NCBI RefSeq assembly: GCF_000003605.2
Contig: NW_003129869.1
Span: 81,925 to 145,924 of the forward strand
Reading direction: 5' to 3'
DNA length: 64,000 bases
From: Saccoglossus kowalevskii
Taxonomy: Eukaryota > Hemichordata > Enteropneusta > Harrimaniidae
In this document: positions 40,801 through 55,800 of the stretch, in pieces
How positions within the stretch are numbered: position 1 is the first letter of the stretch
Layout: each line of letters starts with the position of its first letter
Made by a program: the position numbers and the translations under genes
The notes under the pieces: generated by a model
Database searches by the model: none
Told to the model about the DNA's origin: nothing
Seen by the model: the letters and a program-made list of their open reading frames with translations, nothing else

Positions 40801-43800
40801 GACACATTTATGATTATTAATCATCCTATTCACATCCATCATGCACCTCACAATATCTATGACTAATACTGTTTTTTTTTTACAAAAATTAAACAATTAT
40901 AAAAAATAAAAACTTTGTACTAATGGAAAGATATTCATTGGCCATCGAAAGGACTCATGTTCGATATTTGATAAAATTTAACTGAGAAACAACTGGCTGT
41001 ATTTCTGATTAAAATGAAGTGTTTGTATAGTCTGTGCAATGTTTGGAGACAAGAAAAAGAAAAAAAGAAAAAAAAAAAAAAAAAAAATTGGAGTTTACTG
41101 TGCATTGCGGCCAACAGTGTTAACCCGGCAGCCTGGAAGGCTCTCTCCGAGTTGAAACAGTATTCAGTTGCAGGACACTATTTTTAACATCTTAATTTAG
41201 GCAATTTACCTTTGCACTTTTCAACTTCATAGTATTCTTGAACAGTTACATTGGAGAATGGTGAAATCAACCCTTCATACGATCACAAATTGGTTTTTTA
41301 TCATCCCCTGCTTTCAACATTGTACGACAACTTCAAAATATTGCACACACTTTATCAGCGTAATACATATTTTTTCGCAATTGTGTAACACGATAAAGCC
41401 CACATTACAGGGGTTGCTAAGATACAGTAATGAAGCATGTGATGAGATAGGTTTAAACATAGAGGTAATTACCATTAAATGCGAGAACAAAAACGCAATG
41501 ATAACTCCACTAATAAGCATAGGTATTATGCCCGAATGTATTAATTTCAAATAAAAGTATTTATGCACAAGCGTAGAAATATCTTCTTGCTACATACATT
41601 ATTTGTTAAATCAGACATCAAAAAAAAGAAAAAGAATCATGACTGTAAAAATATGAACATCAATTTACCTTAGTGTTAAATGAAATAAAAAAAATTGCTT
41701 CTAGTTATTTCAACTTAGCACCTACCATGGACAAATTACCCGAACAATGTCGGGAACAATGTATAATCAATTTCAATTTTTATTGCTATTCAATTTACAA
41801 TAATTGGGAGGTTAAAATATGGGATAAATTGAAATAGACAAATTAGATGCGGGAAATATTATTTTGTTCAGTACTGCACCATACCAGAATTTAATGCATG
41901 ATATTTAAATTTGCTATTTTTATATATGTATCAGTGTACATGTTACGCAAAAATAAAAAAAAAAGAATATCTTAAAAAAAGCATATATATATGGTCAGTA
42001 TCATGAGAGTTCAAATTCATTGAAAAACTAAATGCTGATAATTTACATCAAAATCGATGATGGTTTTATGTTTACAAAATAACAACATATCTAGCACCTA
42101 ATGGTTTCACAGCAACATAACAATTGGCGCTTCAAAAATAAGTATTGCCTGTTTATATTTAAAAAAAATATTTGTCTAGAAATAAACAGCTAGAGTAGAT
42201 GAAAATAATTGATATGTTAGAGAATGAAAGATATGTTATGTACAATTTTGTTGTGTTACCAGCACACTGACCGTTGAGGCTCACAGACGGTGTTCAACAA
42301 GCGTATACTATACATGTGTTCGGCATGAGAAAACTCATGGCAAAGAAATCGAGCATGGATTACCATAGACAAACAAAGAAGCAGGTTTTACCTTGTAAAA
42401 CATGCAGTCCATACCAATCAACATGGATCCAGAAAGTTACAGTTCCTCGCTTATAGAGCAACAACAATATGCGGTTAAAGTGGAAGACAAATCCACTACT
42501 GTGCACTCCTAGCTGTGCTCATGTGTTTACGGTACAGCACCAAGCACAGGCTGTGCTCACCGCTCGGTGCAGCTGCGGTGTTCGCTGACTACTTGTGGTG
42601 GCATCAGTGCTATGAAATCAACAGGGGAAAAGTGGCCACACGACGTGCCAAATCGACCAGACTATACCAACATGGCAACACAATGCACAGTTCAAACTTT
42701 CGGACAACACATTATCACAGTCAATTCACCGGTACAATGAAAATCAGACAAAAGCAGGGGCTGTAGAACTTGCTATCAGCCAAGCTACGTTGACTCGTGT
42801 TTCTGCAGCATTACATGAGGTTTGCCCTAGTCACATACATACATACATGTACATGGGAGCTCGACTGGCCAATCAATGAGCTTGCACAACTCCAATTACC
42901 AGCCAGTGTTTTGATAATGAGACTCGCTGGCAAGAGCGAAGATCAAGCCACTTTCTTTGAAGGGCAGTTGGTCGCATAGAAGGAGAACATCACAAACAGT
43001 CAGCGGCCAGTGAGTAGAGATAAGGGGATGGCAGCTTGATAATAATCAAACTAGCCCCCCCTGTCTGTGCGGAATAAATAAGAGATACACATACACAGTG
43101 TATATACACAGCTATAAACAGGATTTTCAAAGGCACTGGGCCTGGCTCGAATAAATTCAAACACAAAGCATTTTCATCTAACTTAAGGCTATAGTTCAAA
43201 CATTACTGACCACATGTATTGGAACTATTCTTCAAAATCCACAAAAAGATTTTTTCGTTGTTATGTGAAAAGAACCGTTCTCTGGACAATGAAAGAATAT
43301 AAAAGTAAAATCGGCTGAATCAATTCTGTCTAAAAACACCACTTGGAATTGACCTGGGGCTTATTAACACATGTCCCATTGTAGGGAGAAGCAATTAATT
43401 ATTAATGAGGCGGTAATGAGTTCAAATTGAGAATTATTTGACAGAAGGTTGGATTAGTGGCAGCTCCAAAACTAAGGGGCGCTAAGCCAGGGACAAAAGC
43501 AGAGAGAATTGCCCAGCAAAACTACACAGTCGGCACATCACAAAGCAGCTATGTGCAAACAGCTCCGTGGCTGCTATTTTTCCTTTGCTTTCTTCAGCCT
43601 GGTCTCCTGGGGTTATCCAAATCCCGCAGAGAACAGGGAGCCAAAGACAGAAGAGCCTTGCTATATTTATTTATTTGTAGAGTTGCTTATGTGTATTCCT
43701 ACAGCTGCCTTACTCCATCTGCACAACAGAAATAGAAAAACTCGAAGCACGCTCAGTTTTGTTACTTGTTGCAATTTCATCTGCCTCACCCCGTGGTTCC

Positions 43801-46800
43801 TACATCTCTAGCTCAATTTAAACTGGAGCCTATTAGAACATTAGCTCTTCAATTCTCAGGGCTTTTACGTTTTTACTACATAATGGGCATACAGGTCACA
43901 ACGTGGATGACAGAGTCTCTAAGGAGAAGAGAGAGAGGAAGAAAGAGCGAGCTCTTTATAAGAATTCAACCGTTTATTTCTTCCAACGAGGCACTTCATA
44001 GATGCACTGTGGAAAAGATAATTTCTAAAACGCAATAAATAAATTTATCAAAATGTCTAACTTGTACAATGCCTACATTTTTCGGTTTATTTTTTTTCCG
44101 CATATTTGCCTAAAGTAAAGTTGTTTGTGATCTCTAAAGAAAAACAAATCCTGTCCTTGATTGGACAAAAAGAAAACTTACCAAAAAAAACAGTTACAAA
44201 TAGAATATGGCTCAATTACTTGGCTATTTATTTGTCAATGACGCCCACCATCAGTCAGACAAACAGCCCTGATTCATTTCTATTGATTCATTATTTTTAC
44301 CCTATTCATTGACAAGACAGTTAGTCAGATTTGCAGCACGGCTTACAAACAATTGAAACGTTTTTTCATTCGGTCAACCGACAAATGTGGGTACTTTGCA
44401 TATTCAAGTGTTTAGATCAGAATTAATAATCTTTCCTTCTCCATGGCAATCAATTTAATTGTATCCCCCCCCCCCCAAATAAAAAAACAACAACTTTAAA
44501 TGAGAGCATCATGAGGCATACTGCCCTCTGGAGATGTAATTTGACAGAAATGCCAAAGAACTGTTTTTTTTTTTTTTAAATATGTGCTTTTCTTGACACC
44601 ACACATTGTATGTAAGAGTACTAGTACTACTTTTGTTTGTAAATCTGAACATTTTTGCATGAGCAAAAAAAAAATGAAATTATCTAGCTCAAGAGCATGA
44701 GAATTCAAAAATTACCTAAACCATAATCACATTGAACGAACAGACTGAAATTAACTACAGTAATCAGTTTAGTAGTTCTTGCTAGGGACTTTCACAATTA
44801 GATGATTTAATGAACAAAAATTTTCAAAAGTGACTACAGCGCTACGTCTTAAATCTCCAATGAAATGTTGACCACTAGAAAAATGGCTGTGGCTTCTTTG
44901 TCTACAAAACTGTTTGCAACACAACAAAATTGTGTAGTTTTCAACCAAAAAATACCCTCAAAAAAAAAATTCTCATGAAAATGAAGCAGTTACAGTTTTC
45001 TCAAAATACTGTAAAATTCTTTATTTTCACTTAGAATTAATTTTAACTATTTTCGCTGAAGGAATAATTCAGTGAAAATAAAATCAAGTGAATATTCTTT
45101 TTTTCCTATATTTCACATTTAACTCATCAAAAAACAGTGAAAATATAATCCAAAGAAAACACCCAAAAAGTCTTCCCAGCTAAAATTAATTCCAGCTAAA
45201 ATAAAGTATTTCTCAGTATATGATACACGCACAGTTCCCCAAATCATGTTTATTTAGATATATGCTGACCATAATAAACTCAATACTGTATCTTACCTCT
45301 GTGCCATCAGCGCACAACGTGGTATGAAGGTCGGACAATACAAAACACATTCCAGGGTAGAATCGGTAACGTAATTACAAGAACATAGACAATTACAAAT
45401 TAGGAAAGACACAGTTATCCATTATAGTCAAAGTAACTACATGGGGAAAAACACATAGATTTTCATTAAAGCAGATAGAAAATTGTTTTAGCATAAATTG
45501 CCCTGTAAACTCACCTAATAAAATTACCTAGGCATCCCAAGTGACTGAAGCTTCAACAATGATGAACCTCCAATGAAATTGACTAGACAATCAAGCCAAG
45601 GAGGAGTTCCATGGCGATTTAATGCTCTGCTGCATAACAGTGATGATAGCTATCTTACATGCATTTAATCTCTGCCCGACTAGGTGATGTGTTTGTGACA
45701 TGCACTGTAACATATCAATTTATTGTAGCTGTAGCACTCCTAGGAATCCCTAGTTTAGATTGCTTGTCTTTACAACAATTAAAGTTGTACTCTTGAGATC
45801 ATTCCTATAGCTGTATTGTAGTATTGGGGATATTACGTGAAATATTTGATGGAATGAGTATGAATTTCTCCCTGAATTCTGAATTTAGAGTAGAGTATAT
45901 GTGAATTTATACTGTGTTGGAAAATAACATTTAAAAATACAACCAAATTGATATAACTAAAATCGAACATAAAAACAGTCAAACAAAAGTCATAGCGTTG
46001 CAGTATGAAAAAATTCCCACAATGCATATGAAAGTAATCCCACAATGCAGTATGAAAAATCCCCATGAAGCAGTAAGAAAAAATCCCCACAAAGCAGTAT
46101 GAAGTATAAAAAAATCCCCACAAAGCAGTACAAGAAGTATTACCACAAAGCAGTATGAAAAAATTCCCACAATGCAGTATGAAAAAATTCCCACAATGCA
46201 GTATGAAAAAATTCCCACAATGCAGTATGAAAGTATTCCCACAATGCAGTATGAAAAGTATTCCCACAATGCAGTATGAAAAGTATTCCCACAATGCAGT
46301 ATGAAAAGTATTCCCACAAGGCAGTATGAAAGTGTTCCCACAATGCAGTATGAAAAGTTTTCCCACAAAGCAGTATGAAAAATACCCACAAAGCAGTATG
46401 AAAGTATGAAAGTACGGGTATTCCAACAAAGCAGTATGAAAAAATCCCCACAAAACTGTATGAAGTATGAAAGTATTCCCACAAAGCAGTATGAAAAATC
46501 CCCACGAAGCAGTATGAACAAGCCATGCATGGCACAGTCCCCGTTAGTTATCGAATTTAAGATATATAGTTTTGTTTATAGTAATATAGCTGGAATATAA
46601 CCATGTGAGGAATATGATTATGATGATTGTTTAATGATTGACATTTGTATCTGATAATCAAACAATTACTTGTCCATATTGAGAGATATTGCTCTGGAAC
46701 AGCATTAGTTAAAACAAAATCAGCCATTTTGAATACATGTATATATCTATAACATGATGTATAAAGAATAAATAAAATTTGAATATAATCAGTCAAAGCA

Positions 46801-49800
46801 TGTCAGAGATATGGCTCTAAAAGTTCAATCATTAAAACAAAATGGCCGCCAGTCAGCCATTTTGAATCTGATCTGAAAAATAAAATGACGTGCATCAGGA
46901 ACCCACAATGTCTAATGTATGTACCAAGTTTGAACGAAATCCATCCATAAATGCCAGAAATGCTTGATATTTGATGATTTTTTAGCAAATAAATGGCCAC
47001 CATTCGGCCATTTTGAATAGGATTGTCAAACTAATATATTTGAATATCTATGACATGATGTATAATGAATATTTCAAATTTAAACATAATCAGTCAAAGC
47101 GAGTCAGAGATATGGGTCTAGAAGCCCATTCATTAAAACAAAATGGCCACCAGTCAGCCATTTTGAATCCGATCTGAAAAATAAGATTATTTGCATCAAT
47201 ATCATAATGTCTAATGTATATAACCAAGTTTGAACAAAATCCATCTGTAAACAGCCAAGAAATGCTTGATTTCGATGATTTGTTTATCACAAAAATGACC
47301 GCCATTCGGCCATCTTGAATCAGATCGTGAAACAAATTGATGTGCATATGTATAATATCATGTATGATGTATGTGTGAAGTATGATTATGATTGACCCAG
47401 GCATTTCAGGTCGGGATACGAACGGAGGCACGGACGCACAAGGGTCAAACATAAGTCCCCGTTCGGACGCAGTATGAACAAATCCCCACAAAGCAGTATG
47501 AAAGCATTCCCCACAAAGAAGTACTAGTATGAAAGTATTCCCACAATGCAGTATGAGGATATTCCCCCAATGTAGTATGAAAATAATTCCACATAGCAGT
47601 ATGAGAAAATTCCCACAATGCAATGAGAACATTCCCACAATGCAATAAGAAAATTTCTACAATGCAGTACAAGAATATACCCCAAATGCACTATGAGAAA
47701 ATTATTTAAATTCTTATTGGAAACACGTCTAAAAAAAATACATTTAATTCAATAACAATTGTTAAAGTATACCAGTGTTTTCTACTAATAATATAATGAA
47801 AGAAATTTTCACAAACAAAAGTACATCTACCGAACTATGGTTGGTTAATCAAAACAAAATCCTGCAATGCATTCTTTTAATGGCTCTCATTTTTCAAATA
47901 AAGAGGATACTCTCCCAAATTCTACCTCATCAGTATAACACTTTAAATATAACTTAATCCTGTAATCAACCATTTATCTTAATAAACAATAGACTAGTTT
48001 TAAGTTACGCCATTACCTTAGCTGATATAAAAATGTTCCAATTTTGTGGGGTTAATTTCACCACGTAAATGCTCATGAGAAAATCAGAACACTTGGAACC
48101 AAGGAAATCATTCTTGCATGTTAACTGACTATAACTCAAAACTTGTTTATGCAACATTCTTGTTGTTATTTTGCATGCACATAAAACAATTTGTTTTAAA
48201 GAAATATTTAGCAAATATCTTGCATCATGCGTGATGGACAGTGGAGGAAACATCAATAAACACGACACTAACAAACCTTGGAGCAGTGTGATAACATACA
48301 ATAATGATGTACAATGCACTCCATAGCTGCACATATTTCTATTATAAAGCATACCATTTGGCCTTTTAACCATTAAGAGTGATTTTTTTGTTTGCACACA
48401 TAAAGCCTTGAAAAACACGTAGCCAATTTGTGTGTGGATTTTTTTTTTTTTTTTTAAATGTGTCTTCTTTTTGCCTCGGTCACATGAACAAGATATTTGC
48501 AACAGAATTGCAAACTTTTCATTAAAAATATTGCTTTGTCTACTTGGACTAATTCTGGAATACATCACTAAAAAAATGTGTTTTTTTTGTGACATGCGGT
48601 CATTATCTCAGTGATAGTTCAGTCTTTAATTTACGCTTCAGTTAGTGAATGTTGAATATAAGGCGGAAAATTGGTTAGTGCCTTACAAGTTGGTCATTAC
48701 GGGTATATATGCATTGAGAGTGAAATTTGATGCCAGTTAGCAACAGCAACTCCATAACAATGCCGTGTGGGAGCAGAAGACAGCTAGTCGAAACATAATT
48801 GACATCAGAACATCAACGAGCTCAGATAATCCCGGACTGATCTCGACACTGAATCGTTCAGGAGCCACTACTCACCAAATCCGATTTCATGCAAAATTCA
48901 TACACTATATTACTATTTCAATGGGGGACTCAATAGACAAGGAAATCCCTACGGCCACTAATTATTTTTTAAAGACTCCGCCATTTACGTGTTTCATTTG
49001 TGCAGCAAGATTATGGTACGACTCGATGGGAGTTACCAATGGGATTTAACTTGGTGACGTGAACACCCAATACTATCAAATGATAATAACAAGCGAAATG
49101 CAGAGCATTAACGAAATATCAAACACATACAGTGAAAACAAATTTACCACTCGGTGATGAACCATACCATTTGCACCAAATCAAAGAGGAATTGTGTCAA
49201 AACATAAATAAATTAAAACAAATTATTTGGATATTAGTAAATTTATTTCTTCAAAAATCCAGTAGCAAAAATGTGGTCTCAAACCCTAAGAATGCAATAT
49301 ATTTTATTTCCAAAATGTTGGTGCAATATTGTGCAGATTTTTATGCATTTTTTTATAATTTCTTGTTAATTTTGAACATAGTTTCCAATCGGCTACATGT
49401 CTTAATCTATCTATGCTTATTTTATATTATTAAGATGTTCTAAGACCTAACTCTTTTGAAAAAGCACACAAATATTGGAATCTTACTAATAATATATTGA
49501 GTTAGATATTTCAATTGACCAAAAATTAAATCTGCTGTGAAAATTACTTTTACATAGAACAGTAATTATCACATCTTTGTCATAGTCATTTGTATCGGGC
49601 CAACATGTACATGAATAAATACAAGAGTGATATCAGTGATGTCATCAGACGGAGATGAAAGACAAATCCACATAAACCAATTTTCTGCTATAATCTTACT
49701 TAATTTTCTTGAAATCTCGTAGGGCTAGAATAAAAAAATCTGATACGGGTGTTGTGAACATTTCAATTTTCATTTTGACAAATTACATGAATATTAATAT

Positions 49801-52800
49801 TCTCTGTGCCACCAAGGTGAAACTCATCGTTTCTTATCTCTCCAGTCTAGATGCCTCTGTACCTTATGGTTGTGTTTCACAGAAATTTTCTTTGTTATCA
49901 ACTAAAAGCAGCATAATTACCATGAGTACAAAAAAATATACGAAAAATACATGCACTACGGCGATTCCATCATTCAATTTCACCCAACTAAATTAAATTT
50001 TTGTCTTTACAAGCAAAACGAGAAATAGAATTGGTCTATTTGACAATTTTCTTAAGAATTTCGGTGAATTCAATGAAAGATGTTCATTCTACTGAGGTTA
50101 AAAGCTCCAATTTGTAGCGGTTCTCCTCAATTTTGTGGCAATCATCATAGTAAGCCATCATTCCTGCGGGCAAAAAGTAATTTTTAACACTTCCACATCG
50201 GAATTGCAATCTCGCAATTTTTCTGAATACTGGAAGTCGTCAGCGATAGAGGTGTATAACGCAACAACATAAATTCCTGAACGTCACTGAAACTCCAAAT
50301 GGAACAAAATATACTTGAAAAAAAAAATTGTCATACTACTGAAAATATGTCACTCACAAAATTGCACAGTGAGAAGTGAATATTGAGTTGGGTATAAATT
50401 TAGTAGATGTAGTTTAACCATCTAAATACCAGAATTTTTGTTTTAAAAATTTGAATTTACTATTCTACACATATGCATGCATTCGTCTATATTCTTAATC
50501 AATTTTGAACCAAAGTGCATAATTTCGTGTTCTTATAATTATCTCGTTACCATGGTTTTTGTGTAGAAATTGTACTCTTTTGATGGGATTATTTTATGTA
50601 TTTATATATGTGGTTGACGTAAAAAAAAAAAATAGTGCATAATTTCCTATTGTCTTATGGTCTTGATCTACAATTTTCGCTTTGTGAAATGCAACTTTTC
50701 TGCATTCGATGTGTTCGACCCCTTGCATTGCAAACAGAATGGTTTATAAAAGTCATAAACCATTCAATACAAAATTTGTGTTCAGAAATCAAAGTAGATT
50801 TTGAATTAAACAGGATTTTGAAGTTTGAGCCAAATCTGATTTTTTTTTATGCTAACAAACGTATTGCAAAGTGGACTATTTTGTGGAAGGAGAAAATTTG
50901 AGAAAGGTGGTGAAAGGGTCATCAGGTAGTAATAGTAATAAAAATATTCTGTTTTATTTGTTCTCCAAAATCAATTTTGTCACCTTTCACAGAATAAACT
51001 AACATCCTTGTTTTTCAATATATTTCTTTTAAAATTGTTAATAAGACCTGTGGGGGAAAATGTTTATTTGGTCAAAAATTGGGAGAAATTACAGAAAAAT
51101 CCATAAAAGTATGCATAATTGTGCACTAAAAAATTGGCGGGAAAAGTTATGGTGTTCAAATAGAATTGTTTTTAAGTAATATTTACCAGTAACCAACTAA
51201 ATGTTAGCAAAAATAGAGCAGAATGGTTTTATTGACCTCCGGGTAAAATCAAACAGAGTAAAATGTGACTGCTGCAGACCAATGATTGAACAAATCTCCA
51301 AAATCATTCTGCTTTGCTGGAATTACTAATGCAGTAAGTCCTCCAGAATTAATAAAAAGCAACCAATAAGCTTGGCAGAACGTTACTTTAATAAGCATCA
51401 AAAGCCCTAACTGATTTTCAGAATCTTAAAGCATTCAGAACGGTGGAATCACATTACACTGTCGCGTCAATCCTACATGATGTTTCGCTAACGGAAAAAA
51501 ATCTGTGTCTTTTTTCAATTTGACAAAAAACCCCTGACATCTGCCGATGCGAACAACTGACGAGGTTTGACACTACTGCATCATACATAATTCGTTAATT
51601 ACGAACTACTAATGAAATGAAAGCGTTGCCTTAAATCAGATAAACAAACCTGTAAAGCGACAAAGCCACTACTTGCAGCCTTGTCGATTAGGTTTCAACT
51701 TTCACTGTCCACAGCATTTGTATGCATTGCATGTAAAAACGCAAAATTTGCTCATTTTCTTGCCTAATATTTTGGTTTAACATTCTGCAACATTTATATT
51801 TGTTTTTATAATTTTGTAGTAAAGTTTTGGACTAAATATACACAATTTGCTATACCTTACAGGCATTCAAATTTTCAGAAAAACATTTCAAAAAACTTGA
51901 GTTCATTTTGCAAAACTGAAAGTTAATTTCGGCAATAACGGAAACAAAAACTAAAACTTCAAAAAAGGTGATAATTTATAAAGAATCTGAAAACATCAAT
52001 CAATCGTTTAAAACCTTAGAGTTCTAGGAAATATAACTATCATTCTTTCTTGATTTATTTCAAAGAAATAAAGGATTTATAATTAAAAAAAACAATATAC
52101 AAAAAATGTTCCCCAAAACATTTTCATCATAATCCCCCCCCCCCCCCCCGAAAAAAAGGTACTTACTAATTCATCAGGATATAATAAATCGGATAAAAAA
52201 AAATATCCCCCTTTTCCCTCTAGGGATCAGGATTTATAAACTCAAAGAAGCTTTCCTTCATGGGAAAAGTTTTAAAAATTTACTATTGCCCCCTGAAACG
52301 ATCGAACACTCCATGTTTTTGAAACTAAACATGTGATTAGGAAGTGGAAGGAGTAGAAATTATTGATGAATGCTTACTGCGATAGGAGGTTATAAAGAGT
52401 GTGAAAATCTTATCTTTCTGCACAATCCTTAATGCGACGATGTGTCGTCTTGAAGAGCTTTATACTTAACCCAATCTCAAGTAGTCACTAAAGTTGTTTG
52501 GCTTTCTTTATCTCTTTCGTTGCTAGCACTTTTTTTTTTAAATATTAAACATTGGGTTCAAGATTAATTCCCTTGTGACAGCTTTTAAAAGGTCAGGAAT
52601 GGTATTAAGAAAAAGCTGAATTTACACCACAAGCTAGAATTTTTCGGAATTTTATCACTTTTAAGTTGGTCCTATCTTTTGTTACGTTTTGTTTTTCAAA
52701 AAAACAAACATATTTATTGAAAATCTTTCGAATTATTTGATTCAAAACATGTATGCAATTTTGATTGGATGAAAGGAGTTTAAAAGAAATGTATGTATCA

Positions 52801-55800
52801 TTAAATAGAAGGGAAACCCTGTACAAGACGAGCCAAGCTTGAATTTGGAAATTTGAGAAAACTGTAGGGCAAACATTGCTTGGTTGGATTCAAACCCTAC
52901 CAGAAACAAATGATGTAAACATGTGACTAGCCAGCCCAAGAGAAAGAGTAAACGTAATTCAAACATAACAGGTGGTAAAGTATACAGTCTTACTCAATCG
53001 CCGTGGAAACATATACAGTGTACTGAAGAGGAGAAAAAGCCACCAACAAGTAATGATACCTAACAATGATGGAGCTAGAAGTTTGTGATTTATACTATTC
53101 ATTTACAATGCTTCAAATTTGAGCGAGAGCGTTTGGATTGCAATCTGTTCGATGAAACGTGTATATCACCTTTGATTGCAAGAACAGTTAGGGAGATCGT
53201 TATCACAAACGCAGCACATCGGGTCTAGGTGTTATGATTGGAAGTAGTCAAATTGGACACGATTCACAGGCCTGTTTGATCGACGAAAAAATTGGGATAA
53301 TGTTCCACATCTGATTTTGAGACATGTATGTGTAACATACTTTTGGTAAGCATAGACAAACATGTGTAATACACCACACATATCACAAACTATTTAACAG
53401 TAACAAAACCAGCGATCATGATGAAATATGGGACTTGCGGGGTAACAGAGACCAGACATATAGCTATCTAACCCTACGGATACAGCCGAAAATCTATCCA
53501 CCCAAAACCTGACTGATCCCGGTCTACTTACTCCGCAGAAACACTGGATACATTTTCAAAACATTCAGTTGTAGTGAGATAATATTGTAAGCACAACGTT
53601 ATCAAGCGTGCAACTGCAAATCATAGTAATTACGGTAAGCGAGAACATTTGCACACCTTTTTTTCACCCACCTAAAAATTCCTGAAAATCATTTTCTCAC
53701 TAACCTGTGGCTTTTTTGTCACCTATGAGGCACGAGTCCGAGCTGAAAGCGAATAACTTGGCGTGTGTCTAATGCTGGTCTCAAAGTCAGCGTCACAAAT
53801 GCGTGACGAGCTGATGTTTTTATTGGCTCAGGTAATCACCATTGTGTAGCATGAACAGGCTTGGCACACAAAGACTGTATATTCAGTCACACCATTGTCC
53901 TACCTATCGCACTAACACACTAATTAAAGAAAATAGCAGCTTTTTTTTTTACTTCATTGATCGCTCATTTATACCATACAAAATAATTAACACGCTAATT
54001 GATTTCTTATCCGATTACTCATATCTATGTTAGTAAAACTAAATGTACCTTGAGACTAAACGAACCACATTCATACAAATGGTCTTTAATATAATCTAAG
54101 AAATCAACGCTTATGAAAAAAGGCCTAAATAAGCTAATACAGTGTTGAGTTTACAGGGGGAAAAGGTTTGAGAAATTCTGTGTTAATTTTTTTTTTTTTA
54201 AATGTTTTGATAAGCAAAATGTGCGACAGTCGAGGCTATTCAGGACACTACTTGAACAAGTCTAGAAAGAAATTTAATATTACCTCTTAGGACGACTTAT
54301 AAATTGTAACTTTTTATTGAAATGCAGTGAAGGGAGAGGCACAACAAAAACTCTGTCTTCTAGATTTTCAGAGTGCATTCAACATCCAAGAAAGAAACAA
54401 GTACCGAGAGCAGAAGTGGTATTGATTGGTTAAGTTATGACTACCACACAGACCAGCTCATATCACCCCTACAAACACACATCGTCCATAGTCATATACA
54501 CGGCAATATAGCCAAGCACAAAGGCCGACGAAATTCGAACACTGAGTGTGAAATGATACAAGCCGATTTGTAAACTACCATGAAAGAGGCCTATCATTGA
54601 TTGTATTTGAAAGAATAGAAATCAGATCGTATCATTGTGGCACATTAATTGGCACTGTTTGCGCAGCCAAAGGATAAAACAATCAGCATACCCTTTCCGA
54701 GGTGTAAAGGTGTCCTATTCGGAGTCCTTACTATAGCTTCTTGGTTACACTTCTCGACACTGATACTACACGTCTAGCTTTCCTAAGCTAGAAACGTATA
54801 CAATACAACTTGAAACAGTTGCAGTTTCCATCAGTGGGACAACGAGTATGACCACCAGACTAATTTTGTTGCTGAATCGACATGATAATATGCACTGATT
54901 AAACACATAGTAAGATGACAAGAGAAAAAGAAAATAACAAAAAAAAAAGGAAATTACCTGGAAAAATGGTGAGTTGTAAAAGCACTGCATGTTGGAAAAA
55001 ACGTGCGAGCGAAAGTTTTGCACTCCATACGAGTGAGAAGCAAAGCAGTCAGTGGCCACAGCAGGGGCCTGTATATTGAAGACAGACATGTAGAGTGGCT
55101 GACTTATGTCAGTACTGGACTATTAAAAACCCGTACAGTCTTCTATGCAAGTATTTTATACTGGCAGGCCCCTAGAGGCACGATAACAATTAACCATATA
55201 ATCAACGAAGAAAAAAAAAAGGCTCAGGTGTGCCCAGCATTTTCCTCTTTTATCAGTGAAAAAAAAACTCTACTCCTCCGTTGCTTAGCAAGCTTTCAGC
55301 TCATTATTCAGCCCGTCGTTACGGAGACAAGACGGCTCGCATCATCTCGTACAAAAGATATATAATGTAGCCATACAAATACATTAAACCAATGTTATTT
55401 CCTGTTTGCCTCAGAACCATCTTCTCATTGGTCCTTACCTATACATACTAATTAAGAAACTGCTATGTTGCTTTCATATCCCACTGTCAATAATCGGTGG
55501 TTACAATGTAGCAGCGACAGAAATAGAACAAAGGAGGCTGACATGTTTCTGACAGTCATCTTACATAGGGGGACACATCTGTTTTTGTTTTGTTGTCTCC
55601 AACAAAGCCTGCAAATTATACACCAATTATCACCTATCATCATCATTATGTACCAGATTATGACAAATCTGAGTCTGGGAAAAGAGATTTTATCTTTTGC
55701 TTTATAACAAATAGATAATTATAATTTTTTTTATATTTTGGACAAATTAGTAGCCATGAAATTAAGAGTGATTTATAAAGTCTAATTAATAATAAGAGAG

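Noticed and set aside
45833-46535. Three overlapping minus-strand frames of 131-206 codons
   Set aside because: All three are translations of one 24-25-bp minisatellite in different phases.
48005-48595. 196-codon minus-strand frame
   Set aside because: Includes poly-Lys from a homopolymer, no family resemblance, and lies in intron 1 on the gene's own strand without acceptable splice context.
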